A stretch of DNA of 7,731 nucleotides from an uncultured Amylibacter sp. (GTDB taxonomy: Bacteria; Pseudomonadota; Alphaproteobacteria; Rhodobacterales; Rhodobacteraceae): the NCBI GenBank assembly GCA_938001995.1, contig CALLAV010000180.1, positions 1 to 7,731 on the forward strand. Reading direction: 5' to 3'. Shown in pieces: positions 1 to 5,828 of this stretch. The notes under the pieces are model-generated. The model was not told the DNA's origin, did no database searches, and saw only the letters and a list, made by a program, of their open reading frames with translations. Both the position numbers and the translations under genes were made by a program. Position 1 is the stretch's first letter. Each line of letters opens with the position of its first letter.

Positions 1-230
1 GTCAGCGGGTGCTTGGACAGGATCGCGACGCCGTTATACCCCTTTTGACCCCGCGCAACCATGTGGCTGTAGCCGAGGGCGGCGAAGTTCTCGGTAGGGA
101 TCAACTCGACTGGGCTTTTACATTCCTGCAGGCACAGAACGTCGGGCTGTTCTTGTTTCAGAAGGTCCAAAACGATGGGTTCACGCAGACGAACGGAGTT
201 GATGTTCCAAGTGCAGACGGTGATTGGCAT
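1..230 (-). CDS. xth: Exodeoxyribonuclease III, N-terminal 76 residues (partial, runs off the left edge)
   Basis: Exonuclease III is a cytoplasmic, Mg-dependent AP endonuclease and 3'-5' exonuclease of base-excision repair. The visible part opens with MPITVCTWNINSVR, the EEP-fold first strand with its active-site Asn. LQECK follows at residues 34-38, where Glu36 is the expected metal ligand, and then GQKGYNGVAILSK at 61-73; all three are XthA signatures in the expected order. The start is the ATG at 230-228. The frame is open only six codons further upstream, to a stop at 251-249, and offers no other ATG there. No strong Shine-Dalgarno is visible. The gene lies 39 bp after the hydrolase stop on the same strand, with no hairpin between them, so co-transcription is likely. 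The catalytic Asp and His of the C-terminal half lie outside the window. The family call is secure; the exact paralogue is not. Confidence 0.93.
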   Translation of the reverse strand, partial: MPITVCTWNINSVRLREPIVLDLLKQEQPDVLCLQECKSPVELIPTENFAALGYSHMVARGQKGYNGVAILSKHPL

Positions 231-269
231 ATGCTCGGCTTTCTTTTTTCACAAACCTAGCGGATGGCC

Positions 270-1253
270 CTAATTCGCGCCACCCGAAATCTGCGCAAGC
301 GCAGTGAGCAAGTGTTTGTGGAACAGGTCCGAGTCTTCAATCTGCGGGATGTGTCCTATGTTTGGCATGACGGCGATTGTGGACCCTTTGATGAGTGTAT
401 TGAGGGTTTTTCCAACGTCGAGCGGCGACACCTCGTCTTTGTCGCCCCAGATGAGCGCGGTTGGTAGGGTGAACTTTGCGATCTCGTCTTCGCGCGTGCT
501 GATGGCGTCTTTGGGCGGGACCAATAGATCAACGAGCCAATCCGCATGGGCAGCGGTCGTGCCCTCACGGTTCATCGGTTGTTGAAGGACGCTGGCGTAT
601 TTCGACACGTCCAAGGATTTATCGTAAATGAACGATTTTATGAGGTTTTCCGTCATCAGCCCGTTGGTAGATGTCAGGGCGACCCCTGCGCGGCGAATGT
701 ACTTGCTGCGGGCAGGCAGAGGGAGGGTATCTGGCCCCGTTTCATGCGCGCCAAGGCCAACTGCGCCCGAGACAATCACCAGCCCAGCGAATTTTTCGGG
801 CGCACGCATCACGGATTCCAGTGCGACAGATGCGCCAAAGGAATGAGCCACAACGATGGGTTTGGTTTGCAGAGCATCCACTGCTGCGTTGATGCGTTCG
901 GCCTGTTTCACGCGGCCATAATCGCGATCAGGTGCGCGGTCAGTGTACCCAAAAGGTGGCACATCCAATGCAAGGGCGTAATACTTGTTGGCGGCAAGAA
1001 TATCTGCCGTTTCCTGCCAGTATCCACCCCAACTTCCTGTGCCGTGGATCAGCAGGATTGGCGGATCTGTGTCTTGGCCAGTGGGTGTGACGTGGACGGT
1101 AAGCTGTTCTGTTTCCACGCGCATTCCGTTTTCGGGCAGGATATCGGCGAGCTGTTCTGTTTCGCGTAGTTTCACGCTGACCCAAATGGCGAGGCAAACG
1201 ACGAAGAGAATGAGTGCGAGGGAATAAAGGGTGTATAGAACTAATTTTTTCAT
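270..1253 (-). CDS. Membrane-anchored alpha/beta-fold hydrolase
   Basis: This is a 327-residue protein of the alpha/beta hydrolase superfamily; its substrate cannot be told from the sequence. Residues 5-27 form one hydrophobic helix after MKK. It is probably a signal anchor that leaves the catalytic domain in the periplasm, since no clear cleavage site follows. LLIHGTGSWGGYW (67-79) is the oxyanion-hole loop. AHSFGAS (136-142) is the nucleophile elbow with Ser138. WGDKDEVSP (269-277) supplies the acid, Asp271 or Asp273, and NIGHIPQIE (298-306) supplies His301, so the triad is complete. The elbow carries Ala where the usual G-x-S-x-G motif has its first Gly. Residues roughly 170-255 form the cap. 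The ATG at 1253 is preceded by a weak GGTAGG. The gene lies between a terminator (28 bp upstream) and xth. Esterase, epoxide-hydrolase-like or haloperoxidase-like activity is possible. Confidence 0.88.
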   Translation of the reverse strand: MKKLVLYTLYSLALILFVVCLAIWVSVKLRETEQLADILPENGMRVETEQLTVHVTPTGQDTDPPILLIHGTGSWGGYWQETADILAANKYYALALDVPPFGYTDRAPDRDYGRVKQAERINAAVDALQTKPIVVAHSFGASVALESVMRAPEKFAGLVIVSGAVGLGAHETGPDTLPLPARSKYIRRAGVALTSTNGLMTENLIKSFIYDKSLDVSKYASVLQQPMNREGTTAAHADWLVDLLVPPKDAISTREDEIAKFTLPTALIWGDKDEVSPLDVGKTLNTLIKGSTIAVMPNIGHIPQIEDSDLFHKHLLTALAQISGGAN

Positions 1254-1280
1254 GACCTACCGTAGCGTGAACGCGCACAC

Positions 1281-1309
1281 AAAAAAAGGCCCGCCTAACG
1301 GGGCGGGCC
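1281..1309 (-). terminator. Rho-independent terminator of the response regulator gene
   Basis: An 8-bp perfect GC-only stem (1288-1295 with 1302-1309) encloses a 6-nt loop. On the minus strand it is followed by seven T residues (1287-1281). It begins 24 bp after the stop of the response regulator gene. It ends only 27 bp before the hydrolase start codon, so it separates the two transcription units or acts as a partial attenuator between them. Confidence 0.88.
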
Positions 1310-1333
1310 AGTCCGGGGAGAAATCGTGTTGGG

Positions 1334-2020
1334 CTAGACGTTTAGGCGGTAACCACCTGATTCCGTGACCAAAAGCCGCGCGTTGCTGGGATCGGGTTCG
1401 ATCTTTTGGCGCAAACGATAGATATGTGTTTCAAGCGTGTGCGTCGTCACACCCGCGTTGTAACCCCACACCTCGTGTAACAGCACGTCTCGAGCAACAA
1501 CGCCGTCTTGAGCACGGTAGAGAAACTTGAGGATGTTTGTCTCTTTTTCTGTCAGGCGAATCTTCTTTTCGTCCTCTGTCATCAGCATCTTAGACGCAGG
1601 TTTGAACGTATATGGCCCAAGGTTGAACACGGCGTCTTCGGATTGTTCGTGCTGGCGCAGTTGTGCGCGGATGCGGGCCAGAAGGACGGGGAATTTGAAC
1701 GGTTTGGACACGTAGTCATTTGCACCGGCGTCAAGGCCAAGGATCGTGTCGGCATCTGTATCGTGGCCTGTAAGCATGACAATGGGGCATTTCACGCCCT
1801 GTTTGCGCATCAGGCGGCATAATTCGCGGCCGTCCATGTCGGGCAGACCCACATCAAGCAGCACCAAATCATAGAGCGCTTCTTTCGCGCGCTCCAAACC
1901 TGAGGCACCGTCTTCGGCCTCAAACACATCGAAATCTTCGGTGAGGACCAGTTGATCAGCGAGGGCTTCGCGCAGATCCTCGTCATCATCGACCATCAGA
2001 ATTTTTTTCACGTTGCTCAT
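1334..2020 (-). CDS. OmpR/PhoB-family response regulator (orphan)
   Basis: This is a 228-residue two-component transcription factor. Residues 5-120 are the receiver domain: acidic pocket Asp11-Asp13, phospho-acceptor Asp56 in LVLLDVGLPDMDG, Thr84 and Lys106-Pro107 (SKPF). Residues about 133-228 form a winged-helix DNA-binding domain with RLTEKE, the recognition-helix segment THTLETHIYRLRQKIE and the terminal wing ESGGYRLNV. The start is the ATG at 2020: an AAGGAG Shine-Dalgarno lies 7 nt upstream and the protein then begins with MSNVKKILMVDDD. The open frame continues upstream to an ATG at 2158, but that extension overlaps the likely promoter and encodes no family sequence. No histidine kinase is adjacent, so the partner is unknown. 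The gene is divergent from ribA and ends at a strong terminator. The family is certain; the regulon is not. Confidence 0.93.
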   Translation of the reverse strand: MSNVKKILMVDDDEDLREALADQLVLTEDFDVFEAEDGASGLERAKEALYDLVLLDVGLPDMDGRELCRLMRKQGVKCPIVMLTGHDTDADTILGLDAGANDYVSKPFKFPVLLARIRAQLRQHEQSEDAVFNLGPYTFKPASKMLMTEDEKKIRLTEKETNILKFLYRAQDGVVARDVLLHEVWGYNAGVTTHTLETHIYRLRQKIEPDPSNARLLVTESGGYRLNV

Positions 2021-2130
2021 GTCACAACTCCTTTGTTGAGACGAAAGTGCGTCAGAACGGGCGTTTGGGCAATCCGCTTCACAGGGACGTGTCGAAAAAC
2101 GAACAAATGTTTCACTTAGGTACGATCGCA

Positions 2131-2158
2131 GATATAGAAAGCGGAGGAATTGTTTCAA
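2131..2158 (-). promoter_or_regulatory. Candidate sigma-70-type promoter for the response regulator
   Basis: On the minus strand TTGAAA (2158-2153, five of six to the -35 consensus) is followed after 16 nt by TATATC (2136-2131, four of six to the -10). It would start transcription near 2124 and give a leader of about 100 nt. The -35 lies only 14 bp from the ribA start on the other strand, so the two divergent genes would share control DNA. It was identified by eye, and alphaproteobacterial promoters are loose. Confidence 0.35.
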
Positions 2159-2172
2159 AATGCAGGGGCGTT

Positions 2173-3249
2173 ATGCCGTTTTCCGTAACACTGGACGAAA
2201 AGATCGCGAGAGCGCGAGCAGATTTGCGCATTGGCGTGCCGATTGTGTTGCGCGATGGGCAGACGGATTGGGCGGTTTGTGCAATTGAAACGCTAAGTTC
2301 GGAGCGATTGGCGCAATTGCGCGATGTGTCCGGTGATTTGCACTTGGCGCTAACGGATCGGCGGGCGGAAACGTTGTCCGCGCCGCCCTATGACGGGGAT
2401 TTGGTGCGAATCGTGGTGCCGCGTGATGCGCCCGCGACGTGGGTTCATGCGATGGCGGACCCGTCGCTCGATTTGCAGGTTCCGATGAAGGGGCCGTTTC
2501 AATATGTGCGGGACGGCGAGGCGATTGCGGATCGCGCGGCGGTGTCGTTGTGCAAGGGAGCCGGCCTGTTGCCTGGTGCGATCTTCGCGCCCTTGACCGA
2601 AGTTTCGGATGCGCTGGTGCAGTTGGATGTGTTTGATGTGATGGCCGCGGCGGCGAAACGGATGCCGCTCGACATGATATCTGGCGCGCGCGTTCCGTTG
2701 CTGGCTTCTGAAAATTCACGCGTGCATGTGTATCGAAAACGAGACGGCGGCGAAGAGCATTACGCGATTGAGGTGGGCAATCCTGCGCGAGATCAGCCGG
2801 TGTTGTCGCGGCTGCATTCGGCCTGTTTCACAGGGGATGTGATGGGGTCGTTAAAATGCGATTGTGGGGCGCAATTGGATGCAGCTATGGCACAAATCGG
2901 GGCTGAGGGTGCTGGGGTGCTGCTGTATCTGAACCAAGAAGGTCGCGGCATTGGGCTGGCCAATAAAATGCGGGCCTATTCGTTGCAGGATCAGGGGTTT
3001 GATACGGTCGAGGCGAACCACCGTCTGGGGTTTGAAGACGACGAGCGGGATTTCAAACTGGGAGCGGAGATTCTGCGCGCGCTTGGGTTTAAATCGACGC
3101 GGTTGATGACGAACAATCCGTCAAAGGTGGCCAAGATGGAAGAGGCGGGTGTGACGGTGTCAGAGCGCGTGCCTTTGCAGGTGGGACGTACTGCGCAGAA
3201 CACGGATTATCTGGACGTGAAGGCCAAGAAGAGCGGGCATCTGTTGTGA
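2173..3249 (+). CDS. ribA: GTP cyclohydrolase II with a degenerate DHBP-synthase-like N-terminal domain
   Basis: RibA catalyses the first step of riboflavin synthesis, opening GTP to diaminohydroxyphosphoribosylaminopyrimidine with release of formate and pyrophosphate, in the cytoplasm. From the chosen start the protein has 358 residues. The C-terminal half (about 180-350) is canonical: zinc ligands Cys218, Cys229 and Cys231 in SACFTGDVMGSLKCDCG, then YLNQEGRGIGLANKMRAY (252-269), GFEDDERDFKLGAEILR (286-302) and TNNPSKV (313-319). The first 170 residues resemble a worn-down DHBP synthase domain: ADLRIGVPIVLRDG (16-29) fits its start, but the acidic DDEDRENEGD loop needed for catalysis is absent. 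The start is the ATG at 2173, preceded at close range by AGGGG. The frame is open back to 2047, but that part overlaps the control region. The stop overlaps the next gene by 4 bases. No FMN riboswitch is visible upstream. Confidence 0.94.
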   Translation: MPFSVTLDEKIARARADLRIGVPIVLRDGQTDWAVCAIETLSSERLAQLRDVSGDLHLALTDRRAETLSAPPYDGDLVRIVVPRDAPATWVHAMADPSLDLQVPMKGPFQYVRDGEAIADRAAVSLCKGAGLLPGAIFAPLTEVSDALVQLDVFDVMAAAAKRMPLDMISGARVPLLASENSRVHVYRKRDGGEEHYAIEVGNPARDQPVLSRLHSACFTGDVMGSLKCDCGAQLDAAMAQIGAEGAGVLLYLNQEGRGIGLANKMRAYSLQDQGFDTVEANHRLGFEDDERDFKLGAEILRALGFKSTRLMTNNPSKVAKMEEAGVTVSERVPLQVGRTAQNTDYLDVKAKKSGHLL

Positions 3250-3752
3250 CGCGGTTCGATGATCTGGTGATCACACGCTGGGGTGCGCGGTTTCAGGGGC
3301 AGGAAATGCCATGTGCAATTGGGCGTGGCGGCATTGGTGTGAAAGGCGGCGAGGGTGATGGGATTACCCCGCGCGGCACGTTTCAGATTATGGGCTGTGG
3401 GTATCGGCCAGATCGGATCGGGTTCGATGCGCCGAATGTTCATTGTCAGCCAATTGCGATTACCGATGGGTGGTCAGATGATCTAAAGGATCCTGACTAT
3501 AATCATAGCGTTGATGTGCGAACGCATGCATTTAGCCATGAGCGGCTGCGCCGCGCCGACCCGTTGTACGATATTTTTGTGATTCTGGATTACAATTTTC
3601 CCGAGGCGATAGCGGGGAAAGGCAGTGCGATTTTCTTGCACAAGTGGCGCAAGCCACGGCATCCAACCGAAGGCTGTGTGGCGTTTCGTGAGGATGATCT
3701 GGTCCAGATACTGGCGAATTGGACGCCGAAATCGCGGGTTGTGATCCGTTAG
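3246..3752 (+). CDS. L,D-transpeptidase (YkuD) family protein without a signal peptide
   Basis: This 168-residue protein carries a YkuD-type catalytic core. His132 in IFLHKW and Cys144 in PTEGCVAF fit the conserved histidine and the T/S-x-G-C nucleophile of L,D-transpeptidases. GDGITPRGTFQI (38-49) matches the family's typical G-x-TP-x-G-x-F segment. Members normally link peptidoglycan stems, or attach proteins to them, in the periplasm. Here there is no signal peptide or membrane segment: the N-terminus, MTRFDDLVITRWGARF, is polar. The start is GTG at 3246, sharing the bases GTGA with the ribA stop, so translational coupling is expected. There is no strong Shine-Dalgarno of its own. The stop overlaps that of yggS on the other strand. 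Transpeptidase fold is likely; export, activity and any link to riboflavin are unknown. Confidence 0.85.
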   Translation: MTRFDDLVITRWGARFQGQEMPCAIGRGGIGVKGGEGDGITPRGTFQIMGCGYRPDRIGFDAPNVHCQPIAITDGWSDDLKDPDYNHSVDVRTHAFSHERLRRADPLYDIFVILDYNFPEAIAGKGSAIFLHKWRKPRHPTEGCVAFREDDLVQILANWTPKSRVVIR

Positions 3753-4402
3753 CCGTAAGTGCGTTCGCCGAAAATGGCAGAACCGACGCGGATATGGGTT
3801 GCTCCTAATGCAACGGCGCGTTCAAAGTCGCTGCTCATACCCATAGACAGACCTGTGATGCCGTTGCGTTCTGCAATTTTGCGCAGAAGGGCGAAATGCA
3901 AGCTGGGTTCTTCATCCACTGGGGGGATGACCATCAGACCAGCGATTGTAAGGTCCATGTCACGGCATTCTTTGATGAAAGCGTCTGCATCGGCGGGCAG
4001 GACGCCTGCCTTTTGGTCTTCTTCGCCTGTGTTGACTTGGATGAATAGGTCGGGGGATTTTCCCTGTGCCTGAATTTCGCTTGCGATCTTGCGGGCGAGT
4101 TTTGGGCGGTCCACGGCGTGGATAGCATCGAACAGTTCCACAGCGGCCTTGACCTTGTTGGTTTGCAAGGGGCCGATCAGGTGAACATCAACGGGACCAA
4201 ATTCAGCACGAAAGTCGGGCCATTTGCCTTGTGCTTCCTGCACTTTGTTTTCGCCAAAAAGACGGTGACCAGATTGCAGAACAGAATGTACACGTTCGTT
4301 TGGCTGTACCTTAGAAACAGCAATCAGTTTCGTACTTCCGATATCGCGCCCAGCGGCGGCTTCGGCTTTTTCGATGCGGGATGTGATTTCTGCGAGTGAC
4401 AT
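3749..4402 (-). CDS. yggS: YggS/PLPBP-family pyridoxal-phosphate homeostasis protein
   Basis: This is a 217-residue cytoplasmic protein of the COG0325 family, which binds PLP on a single TIM-barrel domain, has no known enzymatic reaction and balances vitamin B6 and amino-acid pools. Signatures run in order: KLIAVSKVQP with the PLP lysine Lys31, FGENKVQEAQGKW (49-61), HLIGPLQTNK (74-83), VNTGEEDQKAGV (123-134), GLMVIPP (155-161) and LSMGMSSDFERAVALGATHIRVGSAIFG (185-212), which contacts the phosphate. Length is typical. The start is the ATG at 4402, because the following MSLAEITSRI fits the family N-terminus; no clear Shine-Dalgarno precedes it. The gene is convergent with the L,D-transpeptidase gene and shares four bases (3749-3752) with it, with no terminator between. 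Upstream is the end of the porin unit, so its promoter should lie in 4403-4470 or depend on read-through from the porins. Confidence 0.95.
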   Translation of the reverse strand: MSLAEITSRIEKAEAAAGRDIGSTKLIAVSKVQPNERVHSVLQSGHRLFGENKVQEAQGKWPDFRAEFGPVDVHLIGPLQTNKVKAAVELFDAIHAVDRPKLARKIASEIQAQGKSPDLFIQVNTGEEDQKAGVLPADADAFIKECRDMDLTIAGLMVIPPVDEEPSLHFALLRKIAERNGITGLSMGMSSDFERAVALGATHIRVGSAIFGERTYG

Positions 4403-4471
4403 ATCAGATATGTGGCGCGGGGGATGACTTTGGGCAAGCCTAAAATTCTGAACCTAGGTCTTTAAGGCCTA

Positions 4472-4502
4472 CAAAAAGAAAGAGCAGGCCGAAGCCTGCT
4501 CT
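4472..4502 (-). terminator. Rho-independent terminator of porin copy A (UUCG tetraloop)
   Basis: A perfect 9-bp stem (4481-4489 with 4494-4502) closes a tetraloop that reads C-UUCG-G on the minus strand, an exceptionally stable loop. It is followed by a T-rich tract (4480-4472, one C and one terminal G). It lies 24 bp after the porin stop codon. An exact copy ends the second porin gene. A small CTAAG/CTTAG hairpin (4517-4530) overlaps the stop codon upstream of it. Confidence 0.93.
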
Positions 4503-4526
4503 TCCAAAACCAAATTCTAAGTTAGC

Positions 4527-5480
4527 TTAGAAGTTGAAGCGGATACCAAGATCAGCCATCGTATTTTTCTGGAAGTTGCGAGAAATACCCGCAGCGGCAG
4601 TAGCGCCACCCAAGGAGTAAGTTACGCCAACGCCGTATTCAGTTTCGGAACCGTTTGCAGCGCTGATACCAGCAGAACCTGGAGTGTCTTCGTCTGTGTT
4701 CGCAACAAAGGCAGTCACTGTTGTGTCGCCGAAGTCATAAGAACCGGACAAAGTAACTTTGGAACCGATGTTGTCTTTGTCTGTGTAGCCAAGGCCAACA
4801 CCAAAGTCACCGATGGAACCAACAGCGGACAAGGACATTACGTCGTTATTTGCGCCAGAACCGTCTGCTGCGTAACCTGCTGCAACAGTCCAGTCACCGA
4901 AGTTGTAAGATACAGCGATCGCATCTTCAGAAACTGTACCAGTTGGGTTGTGTGCGCCAGTCATGTCTGTGGACAAGGAAACACCAAAACCACCTGCGTT
5001 GAAGTCCAAGCGAACTACGTCGCCTGTGTTACCACGTGAAGAGAAAGAGTTCAGGTCAAAGCGGGATGTACCGATGTTGAAGGATACGTTTGCCCAGTGC
5101 AGACCTGTAAGGCCTACGGAACCTTGGTAGTAGCCAACACGGTTCAGCAAAGCGCCGTCTGTGTTACCCACTGTGATGCGGAACATGTCGTTGCCCATCC
5201 AAACGTTGGATGAAGCAGCAGATGATGCGCCGTCACCTTCGTCGGAACGAAGACGGATACGACCACCGAATTCCAGGCCGCCATCTGTGGAGCCGGAACC
5301 GTCGATGTTGATTGTCATACGACGTTCGATTTTTGTGTTGGCAAGACCAGTGTCTACGCCGTTGAAGTCTTGGCTGTTGTAAACAACACCAAAACGGCCT
5401 GAGCCGGACAGAGTCACGTCAGCAGCAGCCATACCAGCTGTTGCTACGAGTGCTGTCGTTGCAAAGAGAACTTTTTTCAT
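4527..5480 (-). CDS. Rhodobacter-type outer-membrane porin, copy A
   Basis: This 317-residue trimeric-type general porin forms a beta-barrel in the outer membrane for passive diffusion of small hydrophilic solutes. Residues 1-20 (MKKVLFATTALVATAGMAAA) form a signal peptide with cleavage expected before DVTLSGSGRFG, the usual first strand. The mature part alternates short Gly- and aromatic-rich strands with acidic loops such as SDEGDGASSAASS (79-91) and NTDEDTPGSAG (261-271). It ends in GIRFNF, whose terminal Phe is the BAM recognition signal. The MGNDMFRITVGNTDGALLNRVG segment (95-116) fits the start of the constriction-loop region. Upstream of the ATG is only a weak GATGGG 5-10 nt away, unlike copy B. 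It differs from copy B at 14 residues, five of them within 284-297. Codon use is strongly restricted, as expected for an abundant protein. Its substrate preference is unknown. Confidence 0.95.
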   Translation of the reverse strand: MKKVLFATTALVATAGMAAADVTLSGSGRFGVVYNSQDFNGVDTGLANTKIERRMTINIDGSGSTDGGLEFGGRIRLRSDEGDGASSAASSNVWMGNDMFRITVGNTDGALLNRVGYYQGSVGLTGLHWANVSFNIGTSRFDLNSFSSRGNTGDVVRLDFNAGGFGVSLSTDMTGAHNPTGTVSEDAIAVSYNFGDWTVAAGYAADGSGANNDVMSLSAVGSIGDFGVGLGYTDKDNIGSKVTLSGSYDFGDTTVTAFVANTDEDTPGSAGISAANGSETEYGVGVTYSLGGATAAAGISRNFQKNTMADLGIRFNF

Positions 5481-5772
5481 TTTTAACCCATCTGTTTGGT
5501 CGAGTGTGCAGATTTAAAGTACTGCGGATAGCGAGGTTTTTTGTACTTGTAAGATCAAACCCATTTTCTGGGTGCGTAGTTACTAGTCTAAAACCGACAA
5601 CGCAAAGTGGAAAGCTGCAAAATTCAACTATTTTTGCTAATGTGTCATTCATACAACCTTGAAGCGTTCTATTGCTTTGTGAGGATCGATTGTAAAAGCA
5701 GAAAAATGAAATTTTTTTGTATGCTTGTCTTGAAATATTTAAAAACTTGGCGAATGAGAAAAATTCACACCC
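5481..5772. other. AT-rich spacer between the two porin genes (leader and promoter region of copy A)
   Basis: These 292 bp hold no credible gene. They should carry the copy A promoter and leader on the minus strand. I see a 5-bp inverted repeat ACCCA/TGGGT (5559-5573) and a TACAAT hexamer (5694-5689, minus) with a good -10 match but no -35 at the right distance. Very AT-rich sequence lies at 5700-5765 and could act as an UP-like element or a binding site for nucleoid proteins. Nothing here resembles the leader of copy B. I cannot place the promoter with confidence. Confidence 0.5.
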
Positions 5773-5773
5773 A

Positions 5774-5804
5774 CAAAAAGAAAGAGCAGGCCGAAGCCTG
5801 CTCT
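5774..5804 (-). terminator. Rho-independent terminator of porin copy B (UUCG tetraloop)
   Basis: The hairpin is identical to the one after copy A: a 9-bp stem (5783-5791 with 5796-5804), a UUCG loop on the minus strand, then a T-rich tract. It lies 24 bp after the stop of copy B and upstream of copy A. Copy B should therefore end here, and copy A needs its own promoter in 5481-5772. Confidence 0.93.
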
Positions 5805-5828
5805 TCCAAAACCAAATTCTAAGTTAGC

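Larger units (their letters stand above)
4471..5480 (-). repeat. Direct repeat copy A of the porin unit (1010 bp)
   Basis: The unit runs from the A-rich tract beside the terminator to the porin ATG and matches 5773-6782 at a constant offset of 1302 bases, with no gaps. By hand count there are about 50 substitutions, or roughly 95 percent identity. Similarity stops abruptly on both sides. To the left, 4470 differs from 5772. To the right, the bases just upstream of the start codon are unrelated. The first 67 bases (terminator, 3' untranslated region and last codons) are identical in both copies. Confidence 0.95.

Noticed and set aside
546..1169. 207-codon plus-strand open frame opposite the hydrolase gene
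   Set aside because: It is antisense to a hydrolase with a full catalytic triad, has no ribosome-binding site and no recognisable domain.
2021..2158. N-terminal extension of the response regulator to an ATG at 2158
   Set aside because: The extra 46 residues match nothing in receiver domains and overlap the candidate promoter, while the ATG at 2020 has a strong AAGGAG site.
2047..2172. Longer ribA start at 2047
   Set aside because: The extra 42 residues lie in the divergent control region and do not resemble RibA N-termini; the ATG at 2173 leads directly into the conserved domain.
2021..2172. Possible FMN riboswitch upstream of ribA
   Set aside because: No conserved RFN-element segments or six-stem layout can be found, and the region is too short for a typical FMN riboswitch plus expression platform.
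2171..2719. 182-codon open frame on the minus strand inside ribA
   Set aside because: Its product is Pro/Arg/Ala-rich low-complexity sequence with no family features, antisense to a clear ribA; it is a shadow of codon bias.
4455..4471. Imperfect TAGGTC/GGCCTA hairpin next to the porin A terminator
   Set aside because: The stem has six pairs including one G-U and no T tract of its own, and lies outside the repeated unit; too weak to call.
5607..5822. Small plus-strand open frame in the spacer between the porins
   Set aside because: It runs into the porin B terminator, has no convincing ribosome-binding site, and its Lys/Phe/Cys-rich product mirrors AT-rich DNA.
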